Below, piece after piece: positions 22,405 through 34,985 of a stretch of DNA of 64,000 nt. Below the pieces are notes generated by a model that made no database searches, was not told the origin of the DNA, and saw nothing but the letters and a program-made list of their open reading frames with translations. Source of the stretch: Haberlea rhodopensis. Its lineage: Eukaryota > Streptophyta > Magnoliopsida > Lamiales > Gesneriaceae. The position numbers were made by a program, and so were the translations under genes. The DNA lies in contig CAJQUN010000490.1 of NCBI GenBank assembly GCA_907163345.1, forward strand, positions 124,001 through 188,000, given 5' to 3'. The stretch's first letter is position 1, and each line of letters begins with the position of its first letter.

Positions 22405-25400
22405 ATGACAGCATGTGGAAGTAGGAGATGCAGTGAGTGTTAATGCAAGTGCTGGACGTACCAATCCCCTACCACCGCCAGCCTTGGGTGAAGAATCCTC
22501 TGAGCAACAGTTACTACCTGGGGAGCTAAGTTTGGCTCAGTTTCTGACATACCGACCCCCGATGTTCGAAGGAACGGAGACAGGGGAACTGGCAGAGGAG
22601 TGATTAGAGAGGATATAACAGATATTTGTAGCAGTTCCTTGTGCTAAGAAAGCCTGGATAAGACTAGCGGAGTTCCAATTGGCCAAGTAGGCGCTGATGT
22701 GGTGGAAGACCACAGTGATAGAGCAAGAGGCTCAGGGTCAGGAAATAAATTGGAAACTGTTCAGAACTCGTTTTCTGACCCGCTACTTTTCAGCTGCTGC
22801 ACGACAGGCTAAGGAAGATGAGTTTACTAACCTCAAGCAAGGTAACATGCCTGTGTCAGATTATGCTCTTCATTACTGTTCTTTGCTCAGATATGTACCT
22901 CACATCGCCGCAAGTACTCAAGCAAAGATAAGGAACTTCATGAAAGGTTTGAGGCCGGAACTGTATGACAGGGTGATTACTTATGACCCTGCTTGCTTTG
23001 ATGATGCCCTTTCACGGGCTGAGCTAGCCGAACTGGGAGTTGGTGCATATCCTGATGCCGTGCCACCTCCAGCACCCCCTCAGAAATCTACTTCTGATAA
23101 TTTGAAGCCGAGGGGTGATCAGTTCAAGCCAAGGGGGAACACATCCGTTTCGAGGTTCAGTGGTAAGAGGCCCGATAATCGTTGGAAAGGAAGCCGTAGG
23201 AATGATGCCCCGTCAGGAAGAGGACAGCCTCAGGGAGGCAGATTTGTGAAGGTCCAGTGCTCTCTTTGTGGGCAACCACATTCGACGAAAGACTGCGTCG
23301 GTTGTAATGTTTGTGGCAATAAGGGCCACTTTGCTCGGCAATGTCCCAATCGGAAGGGACAACAAAACTCTACGGGGAGGCCTGCGGACAGAGTAGTGCA
23401 GCACAGGCCACCGTTTGTACCGAGGCAGTATGGAGGTCAGCCTATGGGGCCACCTCAGGGGCAAGTTTATGCATTGACAAGGGAGCAGGCTACAGCGGCT
23501 CCGGAGGAAGTGATAGCGGGTACGTGTCTTTTATTTACGCATCCTGCTTTTATATTGAGCGACACAGGTGCATCACACTCTTTTGTGTCGACAAGTTTTG
23601 TGGAAACGCACCACATATGCACTTCTTCGTCGCCCACACCCCTTATGGTCTCAATACCCGCTGGAAGAAGTTTGATTACTGATCAGATTGTCTATGATGG
23701 CCTCATTTATTTTGAGGGTAACGAGCTAAGGTCAGATCTGATTGTTCTGGGAATGTCATATTTTGACTGCATTGTGGGTATTGATGTTCTGAACAGGTAT
23801 CAGGCAGTTGTGAACTGCAGGCAGAGGACTGTCCGATTCAGGTCTGATATGGGAGTCCAGTGGACATTCTATGGAGATGGTTCTCGTCCAAATATTCCGT
23901 TGATATCTGCTGTCAAGATGACACAGTTGTTGGAACGAGGCCATACAGGATATCTCATCTATGCTGTTGATATTACGGAAAAGAAAGAAGACTTAAAGGT
24001 CAAAGATGTGCCCGTAGTGGCGGAATTTGCTGATGTCTTTCCTGAAGAGATTCCCGGATTCCCACCGACGAGAGAGGTTGAGTTTGGGATTGAGTTACTA
24101 CCGGGGAAGTCTGCCATTTCTCGTGCCCCGTATAGGATGGCACCAGCGGAGCTAAGGGAGTTAAAGATTCAGTTGCAAGAGCTCCTTGATAAGGGTTACA
24201 TACGCCCTAGCGTATCACCCTGGGGTGCACCAGTCCTATTTGTTAAGAAGAAAGATGGTTCGATGCGTCTGTGCATCGATTACAGACAACTGAACAAAGC
24301 TACAGTGAAGAATAAGTATCCACTTCCGAGGATCGATGATTTGTTTGACCAGTTACAGGGTACGAGGCTTTACAGTAAGATCGATCTGAGATTGGGGTAT
24401 CATCAGATTCGAGTTCGAGAGGATGATGTACAGAAGACAGCTTTCAGGACTAGATATGGGCACTATGAATTCCTAGTCATGCCTTTTGGGGTGACAAATG
24501 CCCCAGCTGTTTTTATGAGCCTGATGAACAGGGTGTTCCAACCGTATTTGGTTCAGTTCGTCATTGTTTTCATTGACGATATACTCATTTACTCCCGGAC
24601 CGAAGAGGAACATGTGAAGCACTTGAGGACAGTGCTCCAGATCCTTAGGAATCATCAGTTATATGCAAAGCTTAGCAAGTGCGAGTTCTGGTTGAGCAGT
24701 GTGGTGTTCTTGGGCCATGTTATATCTAGCAGTGGGATATCTGTGGATCCCAGGAAGATTGAAGCTGTGATGGAGTGGGCCGCACCCACTTCTGTACCTG
24801 AGATACAGAGCTTTCTCGGTTTGGCAGGATATTACCGACGTTTCGTCGAGGGATTCTCTAAGATCGCTAAGCCGTTGACACAGCTGACTCGGAAAGGAGT
24901 CCCGTTCTATTGGTCCGAAGCTTGTGAGGAAAGCTTCCAAGAATTGAAGCGTCGTTTGACTATGGCACCTATATTGGTGATTCCTTCAGAAAATAAGAGG
25001 TTTGCCTTGTACACGGATGCATCATTGCAGGGTTTGGGCTGTGTGTTGATGCAAGATAAGCACGTGGTGGCTTATGCTTCGAGGCAGTTGAAGCCTCATG
25101 AGACAAGATACCCAGTTCATGATCTGGAACTGGCGCCCATCATTTTCGCCTTGAAGATTTGGCGGCATTATCTATATGGTACTTCATTTACCATTTATAC
25201 GGACCATAAGAGCTTAAAGTTCTTATTCACTCAGGCGGAGTTGAATATGAGGCAAAGAAGATGGATGGATTTACTCAAGGATTATGATTGTGAAATTGAG
25301 TACCATCCTGGTAAAGCAAACTTGATAGCAGACGCCTTAAGTCGGAAGGTGAAGAGTACTGCTGAGGATACCATGAATTTATCTGCTATGATGACTTCTT

Positions 25401-26983
25401 ATTGCCATCTGGGCTATGATTTTGATGTGGACACGTCGCCGGTGCGAGTGTCGACCTTATTGGCTGAGCCAGACATATTTGAGGCTATCAAGAAAGCCCA
25501 GAGATCCGATGATGAGGTTCAGAGGTGGTCATTGATAGTACTTCAAGGACAACCATCAAAGTTCAGAGTGGCAGAAGATGGTTCCTTGAGACTTGGTAAC
25601 CGATGGGTAGTGCCGAGGGCACCATAATTACGCCAAGGGATCTTGCACCGAGCTCATAGCAGTAGGTTTAGCATACATCCAGGTGGAAGAAAGATGTACA
25701 AAGACTTATGCGACCAGTTTTGGTAGAGACGGATGAAAAGAGACGTCATCACCTTTGTCAAGAAGTGCTTGATCTGCCAGCAGGTAAAGGCAGAAAGGCA
25801 GAGGCCTGGTGGCGAGCTGAAGAGCTTGGAAGTACCTAAGTGGAAGTGGGAGCATATATCTATGGACTTCGTGACCCACTTGCCAAGGACGGCCTCTGGA
25901 TTTGATGCGATCTGTGTGATCGTGGATAGGCTGACGAAGGTAGCTCATTTCATCCCTTACTGTATGACTTTCACGTATCTAAAGATGGCCCAATTATATG
26001 TACGGGGTGTGGTGAGGTTGCATGGGGTTTCAGTCTCGATTGTGTCTGACAGAGATCCAAGGTTTACTTCACATTTCTGGGAGGGTCTCCATACAGCTTT
26101 GGGCACAGAGGTGAGACTGAGTACAGCTTATCACCCTCAGACAGATGGCCAGACTGTGCGTACTATACAGACGCTCGAAGATATGCTGAGGGCATGTGTA
26201 TTGGAGTTTGATACTCCGTGGCAAGAATCGTTACCACTAGTGGAGTTCTCGTATAATAACAGCTACCAGGCGAGCATTCAAATGGCCCCTTTTGAAGCAC
26301 TTTACGGACGACGTTGTAGGTCACCGCTATATTGGGAGGACTTGACTAGTAAAGCGGTCGGAGGACCGGATATGATAAAGGATATGGAAGAAAAGATTAA
26401 GTTGATACGCCAGAAGATGAAAGCGGCCCAGGATAGGCAAGCGGCCTATGCCAATAAGTGACGACGACCGCTAGAATTCCAAGTGGGAGACAAGGTCTTC
26501 TTGAAAATTTCGCCCTTCAGGGGTGTGGTTCGTTTTGGTATGCGGGGGAAGTTATCTCCGAGGTATGTTGGGCCATATAAAGTGTTGCAGCGTATCGGCA
26601 CTTTGGCCTATCGTTTGGCTCTACCACCGTCTTTATCTGGTATTCATGATGTCTTTCACGTTGCTATGTTACGGAAGTATGAGCCAGACCCGTCTCATGT
26701 ATTACAGCCTACTGAAGTGCAGTTTGACTAAGATGTATCCTACGTAGAACGACCGGTCAGAATTCTGGATCGAGAGGATCGCAGATTACGAAGCAAGGTT
26801 ATACCGATGGTCACAGTTCAGTGGGATCGTAGGGGTGTCGAGGAGGCTACGTGGGAGACGGAGCGGCATAAGATGCAGCATTACCCGGAACTATTTTCTG
26901 GTATGTTATTTATGTTTAGTTTCATTTGGGGTAAGTGCATGCGATTTCGAGGACGAAATCTTATAAGTAGGGGAGTATTGTGA
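22405..26983 (+). pseudogene. T2 gag-pol polyprotein (seven stops, pol otherwise in one frame)
   Basis: From ATG at 22405 a two-base loss soon shifts frame; the gag frame resumes near 22415 and runs to TGA at 26983, overlapping the polypurine tract. A 976-codon open stretch (22697-25627) covers gag, two zinc-knuckle motifs (CNVCGNKGHFARQC, near 23303), retropepsin DTGASHS (near 23561), reverse transcriptase FIDD (near 24569) and RNase H (TDAS near 25013). Integrase and the chromodomain (EEATWE) follow. Stops lie at 22601-22603, about 22617, about 22688, 25625, 25724, 26459 and 26729. The third residue of the integrase DDE triad, Glu in QTERT, is Val here (GTG at 26156-26158), exactly 36 residues after the Asp of SDRD. 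Integrase would be dead even without the stops. Confidence 0.92.
26965..26978 (+). other. Polypurine tract of T2
   Basis: AAGTAGGGGAGTAT directly precedes the 3' LTR. The upstream motif ATTTCGAGGACGAAAT (26944-26959) is itself a six-pair hairpin with an AGGA loop. The same motif sits beside the L3 polypurine tract at 61618-61633. Confidence 0.88.
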
Positions 26984-27717
26984 TGCCCCGAAATTAATTA
27001 ATTGTAATTTGGGCATTAATTATGTGTATATGATGAATCATGTTGATAATTGATTTATGTGTTGAAATTAATTATCTTGTTGAAATGATTAGTTACATGA
27101 TAGGCGTGACCTGGGGTTGCATTTCAGGGTGCATGTTAGAGAATGGGGTGTTAACATGATTTAAGTGTATTGGTTGTTAATTATGTGGAAGATATGAATT
27201 TAGTGGAAGTTTGTTGCATTTTTGTAAAATGCTTTTAAAATACCATGTTGGGGTATTTTATACATCATGTTAAGTTTGGGGTGCAATTTAATTAACTTTA
27301 TAACCCCTTTACCCCACTACACTTTATTCACTTTACCCATCTCTTTTAAATCGCCAAATTCATCCCCAACCCTAACCCATTTGCTATTTTTCGATTTTGG
27401 CATAAAGTGGAAGGAGAAATCTTCACAAAACCTTTGTTTGTGAGATTTATTGTAGGATTTGGAGTCCTTAAGAGGTATGGAACCCTTCCTAAAGTTTTTA
27501 TGATGTTTGGTTTGATTTTGAAACGGGTTTTGATTGTTTGAAATGGGTTCATTTTGGGTTGGTGTGATTTTTGGATGGGTGTAGGATTTTTAGTTGTTTA
27601 ATGGTGTAAAATGAAGGTTTGAAGTGTTTTTATGTTATTGGTTTGTTGGTGTAAGTGTTGGTGAAGATGGGGAAGAAAATGTAGTGCAAAAATGGTGTTT
27701 TTCCGCACACAGGCAGC

Positions 27718-27932
27718 GGCGATCGATCGCCCGTTTTTGGCAATTGATCACGCGCAACCAGTAGGCGCCAGTAACATTTGGCGATCGATCGCCACATTTG
27801 GGCGATCGATCGGCAAGGCTGGCGATCGATCGCGCCAAAAGTGGCGATCGATCGCCAAAGGGCTGAAATTTTCAGTACCGTCCAGTATGATCTCGCGATC
27901 GATCGGGCCTGAGCGGCGATTGATCGCGAGAT
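27718..27932. repeat. GATCGATC palindrome cluster, T2 3' LTR (8 units)
   Basis: Eight units including GCGATCGATCGC, GCGATCGATCGG, GCAATTGATCAC and GCGATTGATCGC forms. Confidence 0.9.
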
Positions 27933-28170
27933 GTAAAAATGGGTGTTTTTGATTATTTTGTGGGATTTTTGGATATTGGACTATAATTAGCTTCTAATAT
28001 CGATTTGTATGGTTGTGTAGAACCATCCCAGGTACCTACAACATCAAGGAGATAAAGTTCTCCAACTTCTCCACTTTTGGGAATTAAGGTACGTAAGAAA
28101 CGTACGGGCATCGGATGGTAAAACACACTCATATACTATGACTACGCAATGCTTGCATAAGTATTTACGA

Positions 28171-28385
28171 TGTTTATGATGATGATTATGATAAGTAAGT
28201 TTATGATGATGATGTTTATGATAAGTAAAGATGATATGATGTTTATGAGGACGTTTATTATAAGATGATGATGTTTATAAGATGATGATGTTTATAAGAC
28301 GATGATGTTTACAAGATGATGGTGTTTACAAGATGATGATGTTTATAAGATGATGATGTTTATGATAAGATGATGATGATGTATG
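28171..28385. repeat. GAT-rich microsatellite, T2 3' LTR
   Basis: The same organisation as 21291-21490, slightly longer. Confidence 0.88.
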
Positions 28386-28432
28386 TTTAACTATGTTATT
28401 GAGAATGGTAGAGTGTTCTGGTGGTTGTTATG

Positions 28433-28560
28433 GGAAAGCGAGGAAGGTACTTACCGCTGACATAGCTAGCGAGGAGATACATCCGCTATCAAGGTGTAGC
28501 GAGGGGTATCACAGTACCGCTATATGTCGAAGTGAGGGGGCCAATTGTTCAGCGGACATA
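28433..28560. repeat. CGCT..AGCG modules, T2 3' LTR
   Basis: Sister copy of 21536-21665. The third module has AGTGAGG instead of AGCGAGT, so its pairing is weakened. Confidence 0.65.
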
Positions 28561-29673
28561 ACAAGGCAAAAACATTCCCATTTCTAAATAACATTGTTGA
28601 TTATAAGTATATATATGAAGTATGATTTTAATCATTTATGTCAAGAACTAATGATTATATGCATGACTATGAAACAGGGACAACCAAAGTGGGTTAATGA
28701 GATTAACCAGGAAGTATATGTTACGATTATTTTCATGCGATTATTTATATGCCATTATTTATGATGTTAAGTAATGATGTACATGCTCATGATAGGTTGT
28801 TCCTGTAGGTACACTTTTGGACTGAATGGCTAAGGGTCGGGTTGAGGCAGTGAGCTAAAAGGAGCATGAAAGAATATAGGATACAGGATTTTGGATAGTC
28901 TCTACTGTAGGAGTAGTGTAAACCTATAATGTTAGCCTTCATTTTTGGGAATGTAATTATTAAGTTTTGAAATTTTATTTTTGGCCTGTAATCTCATTAG
29001 CTCAAAGCTACAACCGGTACCCTAAGATGTTATTAATGCATGTTTAGTCCATAATATGTGATTATAATGATGTTAAGGTAGGAAGACCCTACAATGATAC
29101 TAGACATGGAGTATCTTTTAAATTACAGCTTTATATTCTGTAGATTCTGAATTGTGATATTGATGTTATGGGGATTGTACTATGGTATGCTCACCCCGTT
29201 TGGGGGCTGTTTCTGTTGGGACAGGTGGAACAGGTACAGCATTGGCTCTAGAGTTGAGTTCGAGATGTTGATTGTAAATGCTTCCATGGCTGAGGTACCA
29301 ATGTTGGTATTGAGTAGTACGTTTATACAATAGATACACATTAATTATTCAATGCTCGCATGTGAGCATTCTTGTATGTGTATATGGATTGTATAAAGGT
29401 CTTGTGATATCTCTTTTCATTCTTTTGATTTGCATGCAATTAATTATTGGGAATTGCATAATGAATTGAGAACATGTTAGTGTGTTATAAGGTGTATACT
29501 AATGCTAGTTGAGGGCATTGAGAATTGTACATTAAGAGGAATAATACCAAAAAATTTATAGATGGCGGGTTAAGGTAATTGATGTATGTACAATAATTCT
29601 TGCAGTGATAAAAGTATGCACCATTATTTGTTGATAATGCACTAATAGGGGTTAAGGTAGCGAGGGCCTTACA

Positions 29674-31000
29674 CAACTCATATAAATTCGTTCATAAGGC
29701 CTATGTAAAATGGCCAAGAACAATCTGCTGGAAAAACAGAGGAATTCACCCTTTTTCCAGCTGACTCATTTTCGTAAAAAAATCATATTAAATTCATACG
29801 ATGTCAAAACTATCCGGTTCTAGTTCGTGAAGTTCTACAACTCAACAAACTACATTTCATCTTTGATGAGGTCAAGCTGGTTCATCCATCTAAAGGAAAT
29901 TTGAACACCCAAAAACCTCACCCTTAAAAATCTATTTTTCAGCTTGCACAGTTTTAGTAAAAATGCCATAACATTTTTATTTTATATTCAAATTGAGTGA
30001 TTCAAGTGGCACATGACAGCCAACTCGAAGCACTTCAACTCTTATCTCATGACAGGTTTTGGAATTACAAGCCAAAAATGCTCAGGAATCCGAAGAACAC
30101 ACTGCATGGGTATTTCCGCCCACATGCAGGTCTCAGACTGTGCACTTTTGGTAGAAAATTCGTAACTCTTTTTTTTTTTTAAACACATAAATTCGACGAT
30201 CAACAACTTTTATTCATAAGTCAAAGTCAGATTCAAAGACTACAAGTGCCCAAAGCGCGAGACAATAGACTGCATGTGCACTGAAATCTACAGACTTTGT
30301 TTTGACAGCAAGTGTTCTTGCTAACGTTCATAATTTTCGATCCAAAAACACAAATCATGATGATAAAACTTGAAAAAATGATTATAACTTCCTAATTCTT
30401 GAAGTTTTGAGCATAAAACCACCACCACATCTCAAAGTTTCTACCACAAGCTATTGCTCCTTGCAAGAACTCCAAGCTTGTGCTTCAACTCTCAATTTTT
30501 CTTGATGCATTCTACTCCTCCCATCTTGTAGCTCAATATTCTTCTATTGCATGTGAATTTTAACCAACTCTACCCATGGATTTAGGGAGAGGAAGTTTTG
30601 AAATTTTGAGGAAAAGAAAATGAAAGAGGAGATAATTTTTAGTGGCTTGCATGGTGAAAAGTTGAAATCTGAAAAGTGGAAGTAAGCGTGAGTTGCTAGG
30701 TGGTGGGGGAGGTGAGTGGCTTGGCCAAGTGTCTTGCATGTTGTGTCCAAGTATCACATGTCTTGCAAGAATAATTTCTCAACTCATGTATACTTGTATA
30801 CTAAGTGTTGATTTAGAGGTTAATTAATTAGTGGCATGTGCTCACCACATGTGATCATGTACATGCACTTGTATCAAAAATATGTTCAAATATTTGTTTG
30901 TGTCATCGTAGTCCGGAACACCTCGAAGTCTATACTTTTTTCAATTATTCGGGTTTGCTTAATCATCATTAATCCGGATAAAATAGTAATAGTGCCTTAC
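29674..31000 (+). other. Degenerate LTR-like sequence, family not recognised
   Basis: No ORF or domain. The stretch has phrases typical of a retrotransposon LTR: repeated CAGTTTTAGTAAAAATG-like motifs, a T11 run at 30168-30179, and an end reading GTGCCTTACA at about 31000 like the L LTR ends. I could not find a matching start or sister LTR, so it may be a fragment of another Gypsy LTR into which the plus-strand L element inserted. Confidence 0.3.
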
Positions 31001-31205
31001 AACCTAACCTAGCATCAGCCGGTAGCTTACAACGCCCAAGATCCGATTTGCTTCCTGCCGCTCTCACTTCAGATCTGAAACGAGAATGACCTGGGGTTAA
31101 ATGATTTGGATTAGGGAGGAAGGGGAGTCTCGAACAAGATACCTCCTTCACAAAAGGAAGAGTATATGTCACTCAAGCCAATGACCGATGGCGTATTTGC
31201 ACCCA
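31000..31205 (-). mobile_element. Possible tRNA-derived SINE
   Basis: On the minus strand an A-box-like TTGGCTTGAGTGA (near 31170) is followed about 45 nt later by GTTCGAGAC (31127-31135), which fits the RNA polymerase III B-box pattern GWTCRANNC. The flanking AGGAGGTATCTT and CTCCCCTTCCTCC resemble plant SINE heads. I saw no clear target duplication or poly-tail, so this is tentative. Confidence 0.4.
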
Positions 31206-33506
31206 TGTTACCTTCACTATAAATGCGGGAAATTGAACTGAAAAATTGCAAACATGATAAATGCAATAATCAAAATTTAATCAAAATTTAAATCAAGTTC
31301 TAATTGATTAAGTTGCACCGTATCCTCTATTTCAAGGTATAATCTGTATTATTTTGGAAGATGTAGTATATATAGTATAAAATACATGATTACATGTAAA
31401 GCGTTCAGTATAAATTTTATGGAAATTATATATAATCGAGCTAATTTGAATAATCTCTATATAATTGTATTAAAATAAAATTAACTAATAATTTTTTGCG
31501 GGGAAAAAAAACCAAAGAGGTGTAGGACAGGTGGGATATCTGACAAAAAAAAAAAAAAAAACGAAGAGGTGTCCTATAGTTTAATAAAAGGCAGGAACCA
31601 AACAAAATAGCACATAATGAAGTTTGTGACATTGCCAGTGATCACACGAAACAGCAAAGGTTGCCATGTGAAGGAGGCCCATTTTTTATTATTTTTTTCG
31701 GATGACACAAATAAATATCGACGCGGCAAATAGTTTGAATTTTATATTTTATTTAAAAAAAATAGTTTATACTAAAATAATATTAAATTTATTTATGGGA
31801 TTACATTTCTAAGTAATCAAAATTTAGTCTTGTTGGCTTCTTTTATACTTTTTGCCGAACATATTAACAATCTCCAATTCTCGGTATTCCTAAAATGACT
31901 TATAATGCAAAAGAAGCATTATAATCAAATTTTGATGATTTATAATCAAAAGATAAATTAGATCATTCTGTATTTGATTTTTTTCTTATTGGATTTATAG
32001 AATCAAAAAGTTTGTCGTTTTAGTAAAAAATATAATTGTACAACTCAGATATTTTAAACCACACTGTGTATCCAAGTATAATATTTTCTTGACTACTTCA
32101 ACAAATCAATACTGATTCTCCACTAAGATCATTTGAACTATAAAGCCTATTACGCTGAAATTTAGGGGGAGAAAAATTTAAAAATTATGTCATACTAAGC
32201 ATTATAAAATTTAAATATTTCTTTTAAAAAATTATACTATGATAAAAAAAAAAAAAAAATCAAGAAGATATATTCCTCATAAATGGTACGGCGAAAGCTT
32301 ATAAAGATCTGAAAGCAAATTTTACAATTTCTCTGGCTAACTGTGAACCAAACGGTAAAGAAAGAGTCCTATCTTTCCAATGGTATTCGTGGACCCCCTA
32401 AACTAGCGAAAGAAAAATGAGTACATTAACTTATTTTTTGAAGGAATTTAAACAAAAAATACCCAATAGCACTTGTTTTATCACCAAAAAAAAAATTTAA
32501 TCCAAAAGTTGTCTTGCCCGAATATAGTTTTAGTCATTTAATTAATCCGTCTTAATGCAATAAATTGATTTTTTTCATATAATGTCAGAAGTTACTGACA
32601 TAATGCCAGATATTAGTAATATATACTACTGAAATTGCGAAATCCGATGAAAATCGAACTAATTTTAAAAAAAATTATTATAATAAGATCAAATTTTAAC
32701 TACTTAAAGGATTAAAAGTCTATGCAAACCATTTTACATAATAATTGTATACCTTTGCTATTTTTATAAATTAGTGTTGTGTATGAGCTCAAAGCTAGTT
32801 AAAGAATTATATTGATCAACACAATAGAAAGTTGGGGAAAAAAACTCAGAATTCCTAAAAAATTTAAATTTAAAATTTCAAAACGATAGACTGATCAATT
32901 AACGTTTTGTGACGATGGCCCTTAATAATAGCGACCAGACTAGCGTGGGGCTTGGAATAATAACTTTGTAGGGTTGCTTAATTATCATCATAAATATAAT
33001 ATCATAGAAAGAATTGAAAGGACAAACACAAGGACGATGCAATGCCGTAAGTTCTCATTTGGCATTCGATTTTGCCCACAAACTTCCAAAACTTATGATA
33101 CATAAATTTACTTATTAATCACAATAACCATAATAATAAGGAAAAAAAAAAGTAAAATTAGTCCAGTAATAGATTTATATTTTGGCTTCTAAAAGATCAA
33201 AAATTTGATTTTTGTGCAATAAATATTTTTGTACGTTTATACTGTTTTTTAATAGGTTAAAATTTGATTTTAGTGCAATAAAATTTTTTAGATTGATTTT
33301 TTATCGGAATACTAATATATCACTGGACATTGCGGATAACTAGATATTGTTGACACGTCCTATTGAAACTAAGAATTTCGGTAAAAACCAGAATAATTAT
33401 ACATTAAAAAAAATTATTGCAACAAAATCAAATTTTGATCAATAAAAAACCAAAATCTATATTGATCAAGTTAAGCCATCTCCAACCCATTTTAGCGCTT
33501 TTTTTG
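31206..33506. other. AT-rich non-coding stretch
   Basis: No ORF of note, no domain, and no similarity to the other repeats in the window that I can see. It has several A-runs (31545-31561, 32245-32260) and a small poly(A) insertion at 31515-31572. It may be the oldest host sequence visible here. Confidence 0.5.
31515..31572 (+). mobile_element. Tiny poly(A) retroposon remnant with target duplication
   Basis: AAGAGGTGT at 31515-31523 is repeated at 31564-31572. Between the copies lie about 21 bp and a run of about 18 A. This is the footprint expected of a severely 5'-truncated LINE or SINE insertion. Confidence 0.35.
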
Positions 33507-33639
33507 TGTTGGGAAAACATTTCTAAGTTTTGGTGATCACAAACATTTACTACTTGAAGTGTCTACTATATTGAAGCCTACTGATAAAGAGAATGTTGAA
33601 TAACTCTACAAAGGTCCACAAGATACTAAAAGACAAAGA

Positions 33640-33965
33640 TATCATCTACCGGGTGAAAAGACACCCACCAGGTGAAAAGACATCTACCGGGTGAAAAGAT
33701 AAAAAGAGATCTACCGGGTCCGAAGACCAAGAGTTATCATCCACCGGATGCAGAGAGTGAACGTCCACTGGAACAAGAGTACCAGCAGATGTCTAAGAAG
33801 TCATTAGTTGACCTTAGTCCAACAGACTAAGTAACTAGTAAATATCCAGCAGATGATGGAAAATACATCAGCTGATCATATGTCCAGCAGGTATACAGTA
33901 AATGAGAAATCAGCAGACGTATACAGCAACAAGACAAAACAAGTACAAACTCACTCTGACAAAGG
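33640..33965. repeat. U3 short repeats of the H LTR
   Basis: Four to five ATCTACCGGGTGAAAAGA-type units (33645-33735) grade into CCACCGGATGC, and then many CAGCAGAT, CAGCAGAC and CAGCTGAT motifs. Such repeats upstream of a TATA box suggest enhancer-like U3 modules (inference). Confidence 0.6.
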
Positions 33966-34134
33966 TACAACAGAGCACCGCATTACCATATCAACGCCAG
34001 CAATTTCGTCAGATTGAAATAGCCATTGATTAACGGAATTGGAAAGAAGACAAAAAGAATTTGAAAGAATATCAGGAAGCAGATTTTACGCAGATCTTTC
34101 CAATTGAAGAAAAGTTGACGTTGGACTGCTATGT

Positions 34135-34143
34135 CTATAAATA
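34135..34143 (+). promoter_or_regulatory. TATA box of the Copia LTR
   Basis: CTATAAATA within GTCTATAAATACTTC, a near-ideal plant TATA box, about 215 bp before the T3 insertion and downstream of the U3 repeats. Confidence 0.65.
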
Positions 34144-34775
34144 CTTCAAAGTGAGGAATGGAGAAAGCTCTAACAACGCGATCAATATTTGAAAGTCAGA
34201 AATCAACTTCATTCAAGCAAAACATTCAACATGTACACTGAAATATTCTGAAGTTTTGCAAGAGCAGGAAAAACGCATTATTGTGATCTTGAAGATCAAA
34301 GCCTACTAAGTCTGCTGCTCAAGAACACTCGAAGCTTAAGAGATTTATACTGTGGGGTCTTCCCACCTTAACAGTGTTATAGTGACATAAGAAGGACTAA
34401 TCATGCATTAGATAACATCTTAAGGTTCCGGTTGTTACATGAGCTAACAGGATTACAGACCAAAAATACAAAACTTCAAAAATAACTCATTACATTCCCA
34501 AAAGAATGACAAAATTTAGATTTACACTACTCCTAGAGTAGATACTAGTCATGACTTGAATCCTATACATTCCTGTGTTCCTCGTAGCTCACTGCCTCAA
34601 CCCGACCCTTAGTCCTTTAGTCCAAAAGTGTACCTACAGGGACAACACATCATGAGCATATACAATCTTACTTAACATCATAAAAACATCATAGTAAATG
34701 CATGAAATCTTGGTTAAGTAAATATACTGGTTATTCATTAACTTCTTTTTGTTGTCCCTGATTCATATTCATGCA

Positions 34776-34985
34776 TATGGGCATCTTACCCTGTGGCATC
34801 TTACCACATCATAAACATCGTATGGCCTCTTACCATATGGGCATCTTACCCCGTGGCATCTTACCACATAATAACATCGTATGGCCTCTTACCATATAGG
34901 CATCTTACCCCGTGGCATCTTACCACATAATAACATCGTATGGCCTCTTACCATATGGCATCTTACCCCGTGGCATCTTACCACA
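34776..34985. repeat. CATCTTA-loop hairpin array, T3 3' LTR
   Basis: Units alternate GTGG-CATCTTA-CCAC, TATGG-CCTCTTA-CCATA and GGG-CATCTTA-CCC. One unit here has lost two G (ATATGGCATCTTACCCCG) and thus its pairing. Confidence 0.88.

Larger units (their letters stand above)
20185..29093 (+). mobile_element. T2: complete Tekay-type Gypsy chromovirus
   Basis: This 8.9-kb plus-strand element is flanked by a perfect ATGAT duplication (20180-20184 and 29094-29098). LTRs of 2014 and 2115 bp enclose a primer site, gag-pol and a polypurine tract. The LTRs are nearly identical outside the palindrome cluster, where the 5' copy is shorter. Its LTR differs from T1: it lacks the CATCTTA array and has GATGATGTTTATAA repeats and CGCT..AGCG modules in the corresponding region. 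It is a distinct Tekay subfamily nested in an L-type LTR. Confidence 0.93.
26979..29093 (+). repeat. T2 3' LTR
   Basis: This 2115-bp LTR starts TGTGATGCCCCGAAATTAAT and ends GAAGACCCTACA. It is near-identical to the 5' LTR except at the palindrome cluster and for a small insertion after the first 20 bases. Confidence 0.93.
19331..29673 (+). mobile_element. L-type LTR fragment in plus orientation, split by T2
   Basis: The pieces are 19331-20184 and 29094-29673. The left piece contains the CTTAAGGTACGTATAACGTAC hairpin (near 19752) and CGCT/AGCG-type short repeats (19860-19975). The right piece contains a TATAAA (29392-29397), the AATGCTCGCATGTGAGCATT hairpin just before it, and an LTR end, AGGGCCTTACA, at 29673. 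I could not locate its start; the first 350 bp have no clear match in the other L LTRs. Confidence 0.55.
33507..34350 (+). repeat. H 5' LTR, first part (U3 and promoter)
   Basis: Starts TGTTGGGAAAACATTTC and is cut by T3 after GATTTATAC. It carries U3 repeats (33640-33965) and a good TATA box at 34135-34143. It continues at 51443. Confidence 0.8.

Noticed and set aside
30544..31172. Possible host gene fragments at 30544-30757 and 30969-31172
   Set aside because: Short, low-complexity frames without a domain; the second overlaps the possible SINE.
34135..34350. A functional Copia transcription unit from the H promoter
   Set aside because: The TATA box is good, but T3 (17 kb) separates it from gag, and gag and pol are broken.
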